Shown: positions 57,386 through 64,000 of the stretch, piece after piece
Numbering within the stretch: the stretch's first letter is position 1
Layout: each line of letters begins with the position of its first letter
Assembly (NCBI GenBank): GCA_034359265.1
Contig: CP136891.1
Coordinates: 12,104,501 to 12,168,500 of the forward strand
Direction of reading: 5' to 3'
DNA length: 64,000 nt
Source: Canna indica
Lineage: Eukaryota; Streptophyta; Magnoliopsida; Zingiberales; Cannaceae
Notes under the pieces: generated by a model
Told to the model about the DNA's origin: nothing
Databases searched by the model: none
The model's input: only the letters and a program-made list of their open reading frames with translations
Program-made: the position numbers and the translations under genes

Positions 57386-59895
57386 CTTCTCTTTCTTTAT
57401 CCACTTCTTCTTAGTCACACCAGTACTCATAATATCTTTTAGTTAAAGTAGAACTTAGAATAGCCTCTTATGCCTACAAATAAATTAACCTAATTCTCTA
57501 ATTATATGCTTTCAACAAGTTAACTAGATGATATGCTATGTAAATAAACAAGAGACCATATCATAATATCATTTCTAAATAATATGTATATATATGTGTG
57601 TGTGTGTGTAAATGATGAACATTTTTACTTCAGTTCTGCACAACAAATGAACCTTATTGTATGATAAGAATATTTCATAACCCCACTTCATACGATAACT
57701 AACCTACTAACTTCACAAGCCTAAACTGCTAGACCATTGCTTAAAATGTTAATGGTGGTCCAGCTTTACCATTTGCCAACTCTAGTCAAGTGCACATGAG
57801 GTATAGCCTAGTACAGCTCTACCACATTCTTAGGCAGCCCTTACTCATCCTAATAATAGCAATTTACCACTAACTCCGGGAGTGGGACAAGCTAAAGTTA
57901 ATGATAGTGCAACCATCAAGTCCTAATAATAGCAATTTACCACTAACTCCGGAAGTGGGACATAATTGAAGTATTATAGAATATGCACCATTAGGTAGTC
58001 ACTAAACTGATAGTCTTAATTTAGTAGACTTTCTCAAGGTAACGCAATGTTATAATACTAGAATCAAGAAAAATGTTATAATTAACAAATCCAAATGGAC
58101 ATATAAAATATTTTTTTAGTCAAAATGAACATTCTTAGCAATCTTTTCCAGAGCAATATAACATTATAATACTGATAGAGTTACAGAAACAAGGACTTCC
58201 TCAAATATGCTTTTCTTCATAACAGTACAATAAAGTGAATCAGCAAGTCGTACGAAGGATCAAATAAGTTATCTACTTACCCTAAATTTGCATTTTTCAT
58301 GCATTAGATGCATTCAAAGTTTACCAGATAGTAAGATCATCAATATGGGGCTTAATGCTCAATAAGGATACCAGATCAAACAAAATGAAAGAAAGGAGGG
58401 ACAAAAAAAGACAGATGAGCAGGAGAAGGGAAATTGGACAGAAAGAAAAAAAATAGAGAGAAGAAAGAGAGGAGAGAGGAAGATAGAGGGGAGAAATATA
58501 GAGAAGGAAAAATAGAATACAGAAGGGAAAATGTATCAGACCAACCCCCACTGGTATTTTTTTTTGAAAAGAAGTGAGGCCAAAGGCCACACAAATCATT
58601 TCATGAGATAAGGAATGCACAACACAATTGTGGCCGTAGGAGTTCCCGACACCACAATCCCATAATAAACTGTACAACTAAAAGAAAAAAGAAAGAAATC
58701 ATAAAACACAAGATAAACACCAAAATACACCCGCTAAACAACTGAAGGCAAAGGACTGGATGGTGTCATAATACAATCCCAGAACGTCATGCTAAGCCGA
58801 ATCACATTTTCCTCTGTTGCTTGATGTCCCTTGAAGATTGCATCAACCCCCACTGGTATGTACTTGATAGTCTGATCTAACAAATTACCAGTACTAGCTG
58901 TACTGCCCATACCATGTGGTCATATGGTATTTAAATTTTATACCATGTCTTTTGTTTGTACCAGAGGATAAGCTCAATATACATTACTGCCTAATACACC
59001 AGTTCCATACTGCTGGGCTTGGACCAGTACAATAGGACCTAAATCTTACACCATGATAGCAGTCTAACAACTTCAATGCTGTCGCTCACAATTGTCACCT
59101 GGTGCCACTTATCCTCCACTCAATCACCACTGACTGACTTCAATGCACCTTTTGTCTTCCACATCCATTTCCACCATCTCTTCCTTCTCTTCATCTCTTT
59201 GCCAAGGCACACTATGGCAAAGTACAGTTTGGTATCGGTACCACCAATACCAATCAGCATATTGAGCTGGTTCAGCCACTGACCAGTAAACCTGATTAAT
59301 ACCTTATACCTTGATTAAAATAGCACCTCTAAATAGTATAATGTTATGCCTAAGGGTTATTGAAATGAAGCAACAATTATAATTATCCCCTGCCATCAAA
59401 ATTTTTGAAACAAATCTATTTGTCAATCCAAAATAATGGGTTCATTATACATAAATACTCAGAATATAAATTTGTGATGACTAAAAATCCAACAGATATC
59501 TAAACGAAAACAGAGAGGATGTAAAATGTACAATCTTAATTTACTGCAAAATCACAAACCTGGAAATAAAAATAATAGGAAGAACTACAGCATGGTATCC
59601 ACTAAGGATATCTGTTGCAAGACTTGAATATGCTTTGAGAAGAATAGCACAGGAAAGTTGAGCATTTCTTTCACCCAAATATAAAGCAGCAGTGTCTTCA
59701 ATAACTTTTTGAACCTGAGATGGGTTTGCATGCTTTAAGATGACAGCACAAGCAGCTGCAAAAGCTCTCTTTGCAGAACCACTTTTCTCCTCGAGAACAG
59801 CATGGTAAACAAGCTTTAACAAAGTTCCAGTAAAAGTTCTAATATCTGAAGCTACTTTTTCAACCAACAATGTGATAAAACTTGCAACGCCCACC
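38445..59895 (-). CDS. ECM29: Proteasome adaptor/scaffold protein ECM29, C-terminal nine exons (5' part outside window)
   Basis: Minus-strand exons 59895-59560, 56761-56608, 56494-56384, 54378-54211, 42764-42638, 40898-40740, 40660-40554, 40473-40414 and 38654-38445 have GT-AG borders and phases that fit throughout: 1432 nt, 476 residues plus stop. The residues form HEAT-like helices with blocks typical of plant ECM29 (EEKSGSAKRAFA, ILSGYHAVVLPIIFISR, FEDDKDISTLFEELWEE, CVTSCISIAHL). ECM29 binds the 26S proteasome, checks its assembly and links it to motors and vesicles. Exon 42764-42638 is variable and Ser/Thr-rich but keeps an FFNKVFPILYDVC block. The introns are large and repeat-laden: the one at 42765-54210 (11.4 kb) holds an endogenous pararetrovirus in which the long viral frame has the gene's sense. 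All exons read cleanly, so the gene is probably functional if this intron is spliced. Confidence 0.92.
38733..39220 (-). mobile_element. Second TRIM copy, truncated, in the last ECM29 intron
   Basis: The right LTR starts TGTTACGACTGG at 39061 and ends GGGGTATTA at 39220. The left LTR lacks its first bases (GCTCGATG at 38733 onward to GGGGCATTAC near 38873). The interior keeps CACACCCAAGTCGGCGG as in the TRIM at 10285. The primer site is degraded (TGATATCAAAAC on minus). No target duplication remains. Confidence 0.85.
40055..40372. repeat. Three imperfect tandem units of about 105 bp in an ECM29 intron
   Basis: Units start at AAATCTGA-like sites 40055, 40162 and 40264 and share GGATATCTTG(T/C)TTCAC, TAGTTT(G/C)(C/G)ATTAAAGC and CTAAACATAA blocks. 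Confidence 0.85.
40899..42637. other. ECM29 intron, no feature recognised
   Basis: AT-rich intron of 1.74 kb between exons 42764-42638 and 40898-40740. Confidence 0.6.
43517..43631 (+). pseudogene. Viral fragment: start of the RNase H region, + strand
   Basis: Corresponds to polyprotein residues about 1503-1540 in inverted orientation relative to the main unit. The left host junction is near 43517. The junction with the next fragment near 43631 shares a short AGCA overlap, consistent with microhomology joining. Confidence 0.85.
43632..45070 (-). pseudogene. Partial duplicate of the viral polyprotein (residues about 461-935)
   Basis: A minus-strand copy of the coat/zinc-finger part of the polyprotein, open from ATG 45054. 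It is cut at residue about 935 by a join into inverted RNase H sequence, where the frame stops at 43591. Upstream it is joined at about 45071 directly to the primer-site region of the main unit. Nearly identical to the corresponding part of the full copy (50642-49218). Confidence 0.9.
45073..45085 (-). promoter_or_regulatory. Viral tRNA-Met primer-binding site (left copy)
   Basis: The minus strand reads TGGTATCAGAGCC, complementary to the 3' end of plant initiator tRNA-Met. It marks the conventional origin of badnavirus genomes. The same site occurs at 52659-52671. Confidence 0.9.
45265..45272 (-). promoter_or_regulatory. Candidate viral promoter TATA box
   Basis: TATAAATA on the minus strand, in the non-coding region between the last viral ORF and the primer site, about 180 bp before that site. 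This is the usual place for the pregenomic RNA promoter. Confidence 0.7.
45547..45975 (-). CDS. Small viral ORF downstream of the polyprotein, 142 aa, unknown function
   Basis: Open frame from ATG 45975, 188 nt after the polyprotein stop; it ends at 45547. It is predicted largely helical, with Leu/Glu/Lys-rich stretches and Cys residues, and no motif I recognise. Typical badnaviruses end with the polyprotein ORF; rice tungro bacilliform virus has a downstream ORF4, but it is much longer. Whether this is an equivalent, a displaced small badnavirus ORF, or chance is unresolved. The length and good codon structure favour a real gene. Confidence 0.55.
   Translation of the reverse strand: MILDQLKRLADACRKTYASTKRSIMTSQHWAVLSGSRKLEEVETLSCNVMFGEIYSLEELDEWTNKLIQIHQDQTRTVLSELQGLLAMAYLQKARLEQSDDKYAEDDIKPLTQHIKNLESCHKMIVSSTSSNLYSSTRYNLI
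46164..52022 (-). CDS. Badnavirus-like polyprotein (ORF3), uninterrupted 1952 codons
   Basis: The start ATG overlaps the stop of the upstream ORF as ATGA, as usual in badnaviruses. Order: movement-protein-like region (about residues 90-290), a long acidic linker, coat-protein region with a CCHC zinc knuckle (Cys760, Cys763, His768, Cys773), a second Cys-rich cluster (about 862-908) diagnostic of badnaviruses, aspartic protease (DTGA at 1053), reverse transcriptase with YIDD at 1400-1403, and RNase H (acidic residue at 1551) ending near 1674. About 278 acidic, Tyr/Glu-rich residues follow, longer than the short tails I expect. A 9-G run lies in the RNase H codons (47345-47353). No stop or frameshift interrupts it. 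Its sense is the same as ECM29. Integrated copies are normally silent, and activity cannot be judged from sequence. Confidence 0.95.
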   Translation of the reverse strand: MSSSRTEVAPPRASISNQGNLQPTIEDQIRGYRLASRLRHTAQRHLSSRSGRTYNRSLESQLDPETELSISQYQRAQQVPAETLYQAGWAERQHRVYQHYSDERILATDGAQVELPFITDQSYNLLVQAGLQHLHMGMMMIRLQTLHRRNAGVNALVLIRDTRWSDDRAIISSMEIDLSTGIQLAYAAPDMTVSIHDFREHIQLVVQTHGYEGWQGGESNLLISRSLIGRLSNNSHTNFRYNVQHVADHLASRGIRAIPGQPRTTVSLQGRQWIIRPATLPNPQNPQAANVQTRSDGALLLNFTDYTTAPDTSVKLTELEDDLVQESVNVLTCSEEDFWLFEEQEKDWDDDYNPTQQEEEEAIQSLWTLQIDDETNSETVEWDNPPKWDTSEEEEPSDFYNYYAEKYDTRQDEDQAAYTVELDYPMIRELIQGTEKTPKTETAFSTAESSTTTRVPREPIMGPAQYPPGRVAPQLPQSIPTISSRVGKLRGGYSKHYSEVYNLPTAQINTGAILVLPENVGQYADVISRWESITLNLLNERNWPDNKSKMCYVENLLGEIEKKAWIQWRMSYPAEYDEITGIAEDPQNILSQVRRLFLMEDPTTGSTEEQTRAYEDLERLSCHNIKDLLSYINEYKILAAKSGRLFISTEISDKFFKKMPPLLGRELETAFFTKYPGCQVGLFPRIHFTYNYIEDQCKKAALARGLKNLSICAQIPIPGYYQKEKKYGLRKSTSYKGKPHDTHVRIFKRKYADKVRKCKCFICGEEGHFARDCKGKSGNIARAAVMENLDLTNDWDVVSVDLNEPDSEGICSFSEGESGQATKLAIDYNNYPYETAFVITTSDQPELSWRVTVTLPAEMRDCPHTWEDNTDVTKGCDRCTICKEPTNPNMRSHCRKCLITACPMCSRFCLGRKINIKRAPLKPYDEKDTLIKELLEYVTFLLIENERVKQELVDTQLSGDIKTLEEEFGAMDLNKERKDKGKAAWVDEDDEETIIKTPGIVSKAALEAINDSDIASIYQGIHKGRRVFNRLYNMEIIMEIPSVKPFKVQAILDTGATVCCIDQDSIPSESLEPSAFPIQINGVNSQQTAKMRLKGGLMSIEENKFKIPFTYAFPMGKRDGIQMLVGCNFIRAMQGGVRIEEQTVTFYKKVTTINTRLDTEVLNSTSIDELNLSEEEYLEVQNAVAYDNFQESTSFKQKFSPLLTRLKEQGFIGENPTQHWTKNQVTCKLDIINPDLTIQDKPLKHISPLMKDQYNRHVQALLKIGAIRPSTSRHRTMAIIVNSGTTINPTTGKEERGKERMVFNYRTLNDNTHKDQYSLPGINTILKRIGNSRIFSKFDLKSGFHQVAMNSESIPWTAFIVPGGLYEWLVMPFGLKNAPAVFQRKMDQCFVGTEDFIAVYIDDILIFSENEKDHAKHLETMLKICEKWGLVLSPTKMKLATREIEFLGAIIGNSKIKLQPHIIKKIVSFDTEQMKSKTGLRSWLGLLNYARSYIPNLGTLLGPLYSKTGPQGDKRLKPSDLQLISKIKTVVQELPDLELPAPGAYIILETDGCMEGWGGVCKWKPRKNDPRSIERVCAYASGKFPVTKSAIDAEIFACMETLRALKIHYLDQKEITLRTDCQAIISFYNKSASTKPSRVRWLNFLDYVTGTGVQINFEHIDGKLNSLADALSRLTVHLIQVQEPTDSVNQYLVQLEGALEESKKNNPPQRILQQLCKAVLQIDQTLSEEIVQMAVIDWTQETANDIADHEEAISILLEEFADYDYNGYYDYYPENSFYYGSPIRMSQLPEYEDYMTEFRRRMEEEIPKTKEETEEVFQAKTVIEQKISENADDWPRWANIPYWRELEEEEGVIVRLANFEQPPTEDFETERDREFDEMMKRLSLEQPESSSARSEERTPVIDSQADYNLWVEEEKILRKAMRRMTKRLRTADDEIEEMMENYRREHRPSKDN
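52019..52432 (-). CDS. Small viral ORF before the polyprotein (ORF2-like), 137 aa
   Basis: ATG at 52432, stop overlapping the polyprotein start (ATGA). The middle (about residues 45-75) is a predicted coiled coil and the C-terminus is Lys-rich, as in badnavirus ORF2 products that bind nucleic acid and virions. The N-terminal segment, with an ALQATE motif, also recalls ORF1-type proteins, so this may be the only small ORF between primer site and polyprotein. Only 226 nt separate its ATG from the primer site, too little for a separate ORF1. Confidence 0.8.
   Translation of the reverse strand: MSDWKLTAASTSYSQALQATENLGSPAVGFVSLNSANLQKPSELIIKQLNVIIQLTIKIKEDLDSLKLEVKSLKEKSTKSLANPDDLASSIDSLTKDLQKLQLGEQPKQALPKLKGKLYVFKDPKLILEEEKLKLKK
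52433..52658 (-). other. Viral leader between primer site and first ORF
   Basis: A 226-nt minus-strand leader with stops in all frames over its length. It is shorter than the several-hundred-base leaders of most badnaviruses. No ORF1 was found in it. Confidence 0.6.
52659..52671 (-). promoter_or_regulatory. Viral tRNA-Met primer-binding site (right copy)
   Basis: The minus strand reads TGGTATCAGAGCC, identical to 45073-45085. The following ACAATAAAACGGGAAG is shared by both copies. Confidence 0.9.
52688..52743 (+). other. Patchwork of three tiny viral fragments
   Basis: Within 56 bp, three pieces of the polyprotein gene can be traced on the opposite strand: 52686-52706 matches the complement of 51088-51108, 52705-52718 matches about 51135-51148, and 52731-52743 matches about 50762-50774. 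Overlaps of one to a few bases at the joins point to microhomology-mediated repair or template switching. Confidence 0.7.
52744..53836 (+). pseudogene. Chimeric inverted viral fragment (polyprotein N-terminal piece joined to protease/RT piece)
   Basis: On the + strand, polyprotein residues about 35-83 are joined near 52906 to residues about 1002-1310 (protease through the early reverse transcriptase). The frame happens to stay open across the join and into host DNA, stopping at 53944. It is inverted relative to the main unit, so 52906-53836 can pair with 48093-49019. The right host junction is near 53836. Confidence 0.9.
54662..55470. mobile_element. hAT-like foldback element, GTACCGG family, copy A (809 bp), perfect 8-bp TSD
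   Basis: The left end is CATGGTTTAAAAT and the right end, as complement, CATAGTTCAAAAA. CTCTATAT flanks it at 54654-54661 and 55471-55478. Both arms are packed with GTACCGG, CGGTATT and GGGCGGTAT motifs. Inside, about 54859-54950 is repeated inverted at 55030-55125 (AATATAGGGCG on one arm, CGCCCTATATT-like on the other), making a large hairpin. It lies in the ECM29 intron 54379-56383. Confidence 0.9.
55479..56383. other. Remainder of the ECM29 intron, no feature recognised
   Basis: AT-rich intron sequence between the foldback element and exon 56494-56384. Confidence 0.5.
57337..57382. repeat. AT microsatellite
   Basis: About 22 uninterrupted AT units in an ECM29 intron. A short TG run follows at 57594-57609. 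Confidence 0.95.
57679..57975 (-). mobile_element. Third TRIM-related relic, strongly degraded
   Basis: ATACGATAACTAACCTACTAACTTCAC and following blocks match the LTR of the TRIMs at 10285 and 38733, and TAGCCTAGTACAGCTCTACC plus TTAGGCAGCCC match their interior. A 74-bp direct repeat (AATAGCAATTTACCACTAACTCCGG at about 57855 and 57929) probably arose later. No intact ends. Confidence 0.65.
58375..58530. repeat. Purine-rich (GA) tract
   Basis: About 150 bp of nearly pure A/G on the + strand (GAGAGAGGAAGATAGAGG-like). The frames read from its complement are composition artefacts. Confidence 0.8.
58558..58843 (-). mobile_element. 5'-truncated LINE insertion with 16-bp target duplication
   Basis: CAACCCCCACTGGTAT occurs at 58542-58557 and again at 58844-58859. 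The 286 bp between start with a T run (a poly(A) tail read on the opposite strand), preceded on minus by GGCCTTTGGCCTCACTTC, a LINE 3'-end sequence. A long target duplication, poly(A) tail and truncation are the signature of LINE retrotransposition. Confidence 0.88.
58860..59559. other. ECM29 intron with GTACC/GGTAT-motif sequence
   Basis: Between 58855 and 59320 there are scattered TACCAGT, ATACCATG and GGTATCGGTACC motifs and a TACCTTGATTAAAA edge that recall the GTACCGG foldback family in decayed form, but no termini or target duplication could be fixed. Confidence 0.35.
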
Positions 59896-60871
59896 CTGCA
59901 AAACAGTAAGCAGATGCATACATCACAAAGTCAATCATGGGCCTTTGGTAATTTTCATGGATCTGCAACTATCATGAATGATCTGACATTCTATATCTAT
60001 ATGCTTAACTAAAAAGAAATATAAACATAAGTTCCATGAAGGCTACTCGTCATACACAACATATAAAATTTTAAAGAAGGTTGACAAAAGTGAGGAGCAT
60101 AAAATAAGCAAAGGACTAAGATGGCTACTGTCTTACTCAACTGCCTTTGCATCACAAGGTTATCAGATTTAGAAGTTGATCATAAAATGCCCAGCAAAAA
60201 CAGTTTTCTTCTCAGCTACATAAAACAACAACAAATATGACTTTCTTTTGAGCTACAGAAAAATAAGAAGCTGTAAAGTCCCAAATATATGGGATTGGCT
60301 ATATGAATCTTTTCCTGCCACAGAGTTTTGTGTAAAGCCAATTATACCAACGGCATTGAGATCACTTTTAATTGTTTCATGCGTAAGTTTTCTTATCCTT
60401 TCTTTTCAGCAGTAGCATCTGTTTTCACTTAATTTTTCATGTGTAAGTTTTTTTATCCTTTCTCCTTTCTTTTCAGCAGTAGCATCAGTTTTTCCTCTAA
60501 GGCAAAGCTTATGTAGCCATTGGCATTTGTAATCAAAACAACATAATTAAGTCAAAAGATGCATTACTTAGTTGCTCAATGTGAAATGCATTATATATTT
60601 ATCACGAGGTGACGACCTTCCAGATACATATGGAGATAAAGACCACCATGGAACTGGCTGCATATGTGGTCAAATAACTCATCAATGTTTTTTGTTGTCA
60701 TGGAGGAGGCTGCAGATGGGTTGCAGCCTGCTGCATGGCAAACAATTACTAGCCCAAGTCTCCTATGGGTTAGTGATCCTATTTTGTTCACAGGTCAGAC
60801 AACCTTCCTCAAGCCGTAAAGGCCGGATGCTTTATACAAAATCTGCATTGAATGGCAATCCACAAGTCATG
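59896..60871. other. ECM29 intron (upstream side), no exon recognised
   Basis: Contains a 60-bp imperfect tandem duplication (CATGCGTAAGTTTTCTTATCC at 60378, CATGTGTAAGTTTTTTTATCC at 60438). No ECM29 exon was identified. The next exon must lie beyond the retrotransposon that starts at 60872. Confidence 0.5.
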
Positions 60872-61223
60872 TGATGCAGGAGCATCGCATGGAGCAGACT
60901 ACTGCTCCTCTGGAAGAAGCTATATCGAGCGCGCCCAGTAATCAGCTGCAGGCTTTGGTTTAAGTTTGACACGTGGCTCATCCAACGGGTCTGTTTAAAT
61001 GTTACTACTTTCTATAGTTTGTTAACACGTGTCTTAGGAAGAAATATAAATAGCTCTGTGTAAATTTGAAATGTAGTTTTTCGCTGTTTTCTTATGAACC
61101 AGTTTCATACTGTTGGACATCATTTTCTTCGATCAATGAAATAGGGATTTTGATTTGGGAATTAACCTGAATCCTTACTCCTCCTTGATTCCATAACTAG
61201 AATATTCGGTTTGCTCTACATCA
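60872..61223 (+). repeat. 5' LTR of the gypsy-like element
   Basis: 352 bp with TGATG...CATCA ends. It includes a possible TATA (AATATAAATAG at 61043) and AATGAAATAGGG near 61135 as a polyadenylation region. The end is fixed by the adjacent primer site. Confidence 0.8.
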
Positions 61224-61225
61224 GG

Positions 61226-61238
61226 TGGTATCAGAGCC
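61226..61238 (+). promoter_or_regulatory. tRNA-Met primer-binding site of the gypsy-like element
   Basis: TGGTATCAGAGCC two bases after the LTR end. Confidence 0.9.
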
Positions 61239-61255
61239 GAACATCGCCAAGCTCG

Positions 61256-63199
61256 ATGGTAAACCCTGAGGAAGATAAGGTTCCTCCATCGGCGACGGCG
61301 ATCTCGCTGGAGTCTTTGTGGAGAGAGATTCAGGCGATGAATTGGAAGATGGATGAACTTACTCTGGAGGTGCGACATGCAGTATCTCTAACATTCCTAA
61401 GTACTGATGCCAACGCCACTTCTGCCCGATCGAGGGTTCGCGAGCCATTTCGACCACAAAATCCAGGATTTCAATCAACCAGTCGGAGGTCGGAATACCT
61501 CGATACCGAAGAAACAATATCGCATCAGCTTGGGCCCTTACCTTCTGATGATGAGTTTGAGGCGACTCTCATGGGGCCTCCATTCCACAGGAATCAACCA
61601 CCACAACCTTATAGAAACCCCTCTCCTTTCAGCATGGTTTAAAAAATCGGCCGAAACGGTACGGTAAGCCCGGTATTTACCGGTTTTTGGGGATTCTGGT
61701 ATTCGATATACCCGGTATTTGAAAATATCGGGTATATATGGTATACCGGGCGGTATATGGTGGTATTTCGCCATATACCGCCCTTACATACCGCCCGGCA
61801 AGGGTGGTATATGTATCATACCACCCGGTATGACGCGATATCGGGTTGTTGTTTTTTTAAGAGTTAGATATAACTCTAATAATACATAATTGATGAATAA
61901 ATGCTTAAAATCAATATTCAAATGTCAAATACATAAATACAATGTTTAAAAGCTATTTGGTACTGTATTAGGATTTTTCACATATACAAGAGAATTACAT
62001 TAGAATTAATATAGGGCGACACAATCCCACAACCCAAAGGGTCTAAAAAATTTCTGGGACCGCCAAAGACTCTGCATAGCGCAACATAAGACGTAGTGCA
62101 ACATCAACTAAGATGATGAATACCATGTGTCGCCCTATATTAATTCTAATGTAATTCTCTTGTATCTGTGAAAAATTCTAATACAGTATCAAATAGCTTT
62201 TAAACATTATATTCATGTATTTGGCATTTGAATATTAATTTTAAGCATTTATTCATCAATTATGTATTATTAGAGTTATATTTAACTCTTAAAAAAAAAC
62301 CAGTATGGTGTTTTTCGTACCGGACCGTACCGAGTGTCGGTACGGTACGGTACGGTGCCGGTTTCGGCCAGGTACCAAAACCGAGATTTTAAACCATGCC
62401 TTTCAGTAACCAATGCAGGTATAATTCGAGCATTGATCACCTGAATACAAGATGAAATTTGATATACCATTTTTCGATAGACACCTGCATATTGAGGGCT
62501 TCCTAGATTTTGGTTACATAGCGTAGAAACTTTGTTGGATTATATGAATATTCCTGAACATCAACAATGCAAATTAGTTTCATGCAAAGTGAGGGGGGGT
62601 GCTTCAGCTTGGTGGGATCAGTATCAACAAAATAGATTGAGGGAAGGCAAACATAAAGTCAAGACCTGGTCACGCATGAAACAATTGATTGAAGCCAGGT
62701 TTTTGCCGACCAATTTTGAACAAATCTTATATCAATGGTTTCATCACTGTCAACAAAGGGGAAGACCAGTAACTGAGTACACTGAGGAATTCTATAGGCT
62801 TAACTCTCGCAATAATTTGCAAGAATTAGAAACCCAACAGGTTGCTTAGTACTCCAATCCAAGAGAAATTAGAACTGAGTACTGTTTGGAATTTAAATGA
62901 AGCTGTAAACTTTGTCTTGAGGGTTGATAAGCAACTAGCTAGAAGCTCAAGTAAGATGACTATTAAATGGAAGCCTCTTGCTGATTGCTACCCTGACAAA
63001 TCCAAACAAGCAGCTTCTTCAAGCCAAACAGCTATACATAGCAGCTCTCAACCTGTTTCGTTGTGATGTCATTTTGTCAACAGAGCAGGCCTTCAAATCC
63101 TTATCAAAAGCCTTTTCCACTCAAATGTTTCAAATGCAATAAGCCTGGTCATAAGTCCAGAGGCACTGACTGCCCAAGAAGGAAGTTCCAACGTAAGGT
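61256..63199 (+). pseudogene. Retrotransposon Gag, disrupted
   Basis: Starts at ATG 61256 (MVNPEEDK). About 125 codons precede the first foldback insertion. After 62407 it continues with the retrotransposon gag domain: a DIPFFD block, GGASAWWDQYQQNR, KARFLP-like and VTEYTEEFYRL. A CCHC knuckle (CFKCNKPGHKSRGTDC, about 63130-63177) precedes the second insertion. Stops near 62524 and 62848 and frame changes show decay. A single gag domain with one CCHC knuckle supports Ty3/gypsy. Confidence 0.85.
61633..62398. mobile_element. GTACCGG-family hAT-like foldback, copy B (766 bp), perfect 8-bp TSD
   Basis: The ends are CATGGTTTAAAA at the left and its complement TTTTAAACCATG at the right. CCTTTCAG flanks it at 61625-61632 and 62399-62406. 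The two halves mirror each other: AGTTAGATATAACTCTAATAATACATAATTG-like sequence at 61862 is found inverted near 62250-62288. The arms are GGTATACCGGGCGGTAT-like, and the core is related to copy A. Confidence 0.92.
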
Positions 63200-63515
63200 T
63201 TAAAATCTCGACCGAAACGGTACGGTAAGTCCGGTATTTACCGGTATTTTAGATTTCCGGTATACGATATACCCGGTATTTGAAAAAACCGGGTATATTG
63301 TGTATACCGGGCGGTATATGGCGGTATACCGCCCGGTATGGGCGGTATATGGTGGTATGTCACGAAAAAAAATTTAAAAAAAAAAAAAAAAAAAAACCCG
63401 TCCGGTATGCATTTTCATACCGGTCCGTACCGTGTGTCGGTACGGTACGGTACCGGTATATACAGGTACCGGCCGGTGACCGAAACCGGTACCGGTACCG
63501 AGATTTTAAACCATG
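63194..63515. mobile_element. GTACCGG-family foldback, copy C (322 bp)
   Basis: The left end is TAAGGTTTAAAA (mutated CATGG) and the right end TTTTAAACCATG. The flanks TTCCAACG (63186-63193) and TTCTAACG (63516-63523) match 7/8. The core is reduced to an A-rich run near 63364-63397, so it is a deletion derivative of the larger copies. Confidence 0.85.
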
Positions 63516-63565
63516 TTCTAACGTATGGTGAACATATGGAAGGAGGGGATGAGCAGTGTGAAGAC

Positions 63566-63956
63566 CATGGTTTAAAATACCGATACACGGTACGGGCCGG
63601 TACGAAAAAAGCATACCGGCCTTTTTTTTTTTGTTAAAAAATAACTCCAATAACACATAATTGATCAAGAAATACTTAAATTTGGGATTCAAATGTCAAA
63701 TACATGAATACAATATTTTAAATCCGGCCCCAAACGGCTATATGCCACTGTAGCAACGGCTCTTTTTAAGAGACGTTACGTCATATCGGGCAATACCGCC
63801 CGGTATGGGTGGTATTTGATAAATACCGCTCATACCGGGCGGTATTTACCGAGATACCCGGTATCGCCCAATACCGGATATCTCGTATACCAATTTTTCA
63901 AAAAACCGATAAACACCGGCCGTACCGGGCAGTACGGTACGATATTTGAAACCATG
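63566..63956. mobile_element. GTACCGG-family foldback, copy D (391 bp), perfect 8-bp TSD
   Basis: The ends are CATGGTTTAAAA at the left and GAAACCATG at the right. GTGAAGAC flanks it at 63558-63565 and 63957-63964. It shares AATAACTCCAATAACA and AATTGATCAAGAAATACTTAAATTT with copy A and is also a deletion derivative. Without the element, the surrounding retrotransposon reading frame is continuous across the duplication. Confidence 0.9.
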
Positions 63957-64000
63957 GTGAAGACTGTGCTGGCCAGGAGTTTGACAATGAAGCACAATTA

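Larger units (their letters stand above)
60872..64000 (+). mobile_element. Ty3/gypsy-like LTR retrotransposon, 5' part, broken by three foldback insertions and the window edge
   Basis: The 5' LTR is 60872-61223 (TGATGCAGGAGC...CTACATCA), followed after two bases by TGGTATCAGAGCC, the initiator tRNA-Met primer site. A gag frame starts at 61256. Foldback elements interrupt it at 61633-62398, 63194-63515 and 63566-63956. After the last one the sequence continues (63965-64000) to the window end. The 3' LTR is not in the window. It probably sits in an ECM29 intron, since exons lie on its left. Confidence 0.85.

Noticed and set aside
60572..60874. 100-codon + frame before the gypsy LTR
   Set aside because: No recognisable domain, and it ends at the LTR edge. 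Both strands were checked for an ECM29 exon without success.
63338..63692. Frames on both strands in the GTACCGG foldback elements
   Set aside because: Repetitive Tyr/Arg/Pro-rich translations arise from the motif array of non-coding elements.

Overview
The window is nuclear DNA of a flowering plant. The genes have GT-AG introns, the spaces between genes are AT-rich, and much of the sequence is transposon. The GC-rich exons of the bHLH gene, the repeat types and a badnavirus-like insertion suggest a monocot outside the grasses. That is inference, and no species is claimed.

Five host loci can be supported: (1) the 3' end of a UBA-domain (possibly rhomboid-like) gene on + (973-2216); (2) a complete six-exon YVH1/DUSP12-type dual-specificity phosphatase on - (3500-7749, 350 aa); (3) two tandem eight-exon B1-type cyclin genes on + (14377-16756 and 21818-24284) with duplicated promoters and MSA cell-cycle elements; (4) a two-exon bHLH transcription factor on - (34362-35485, 240 aa); (5) the last nine exons of the proteasome adaptor ECM29 on - (38445-59895), with the rest of the gene beyond the window.

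The rest is mostly mobile DNA, and many boundaries are fixed by target-site duplications (TSDs). Between the phosphatase and the first cyclin lie a Mutator-like foldback element (8645-10227, 9-bp TSD), a TRIM retrotransposon (10285-10812, 5-bp TSD) and a pair of nested hAT-like elements (12868-13722). Between the cyclins lie a 75-bp tandem repeat, a 1.9-kb solo LTR (18106-20032) and a hAT-like element (20592-21076). From 25402 to 29685 a decayed copia element holds a solo LTR that itself holds a second solo LTR, with three nested TSDs. LINE relics lie at 29990-32098, 36600-37460 and 58558-58843. A Ty3/gypsy element with its 5' LTR at 60872-61223 runs off the right edge and has been hit three times by one hAT-like foldback family. 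A fourth copy of that family lies in an ECM29 intron.

The most striking object is a roughly 10.3-kb rearranged endogenous badnavirus-like pararetrovirus (43517-53836) inside an 11.4-kb ECM29 intron. It has a near-complete genome unit bounded by two tRNA-Met primer sites, an uninterrupted 1952-codon polyprotein frame, and inverted or scrambled partial copies at both ends. Its gene layout is unusual: no room for an ORF1, a long C-terminal extension after RNase H, and an extra downstream ORF. A second notable observation is an in-frame extension upstream of the cyclin ATG, kept open in both paralogs, that would need a non-AUG start.
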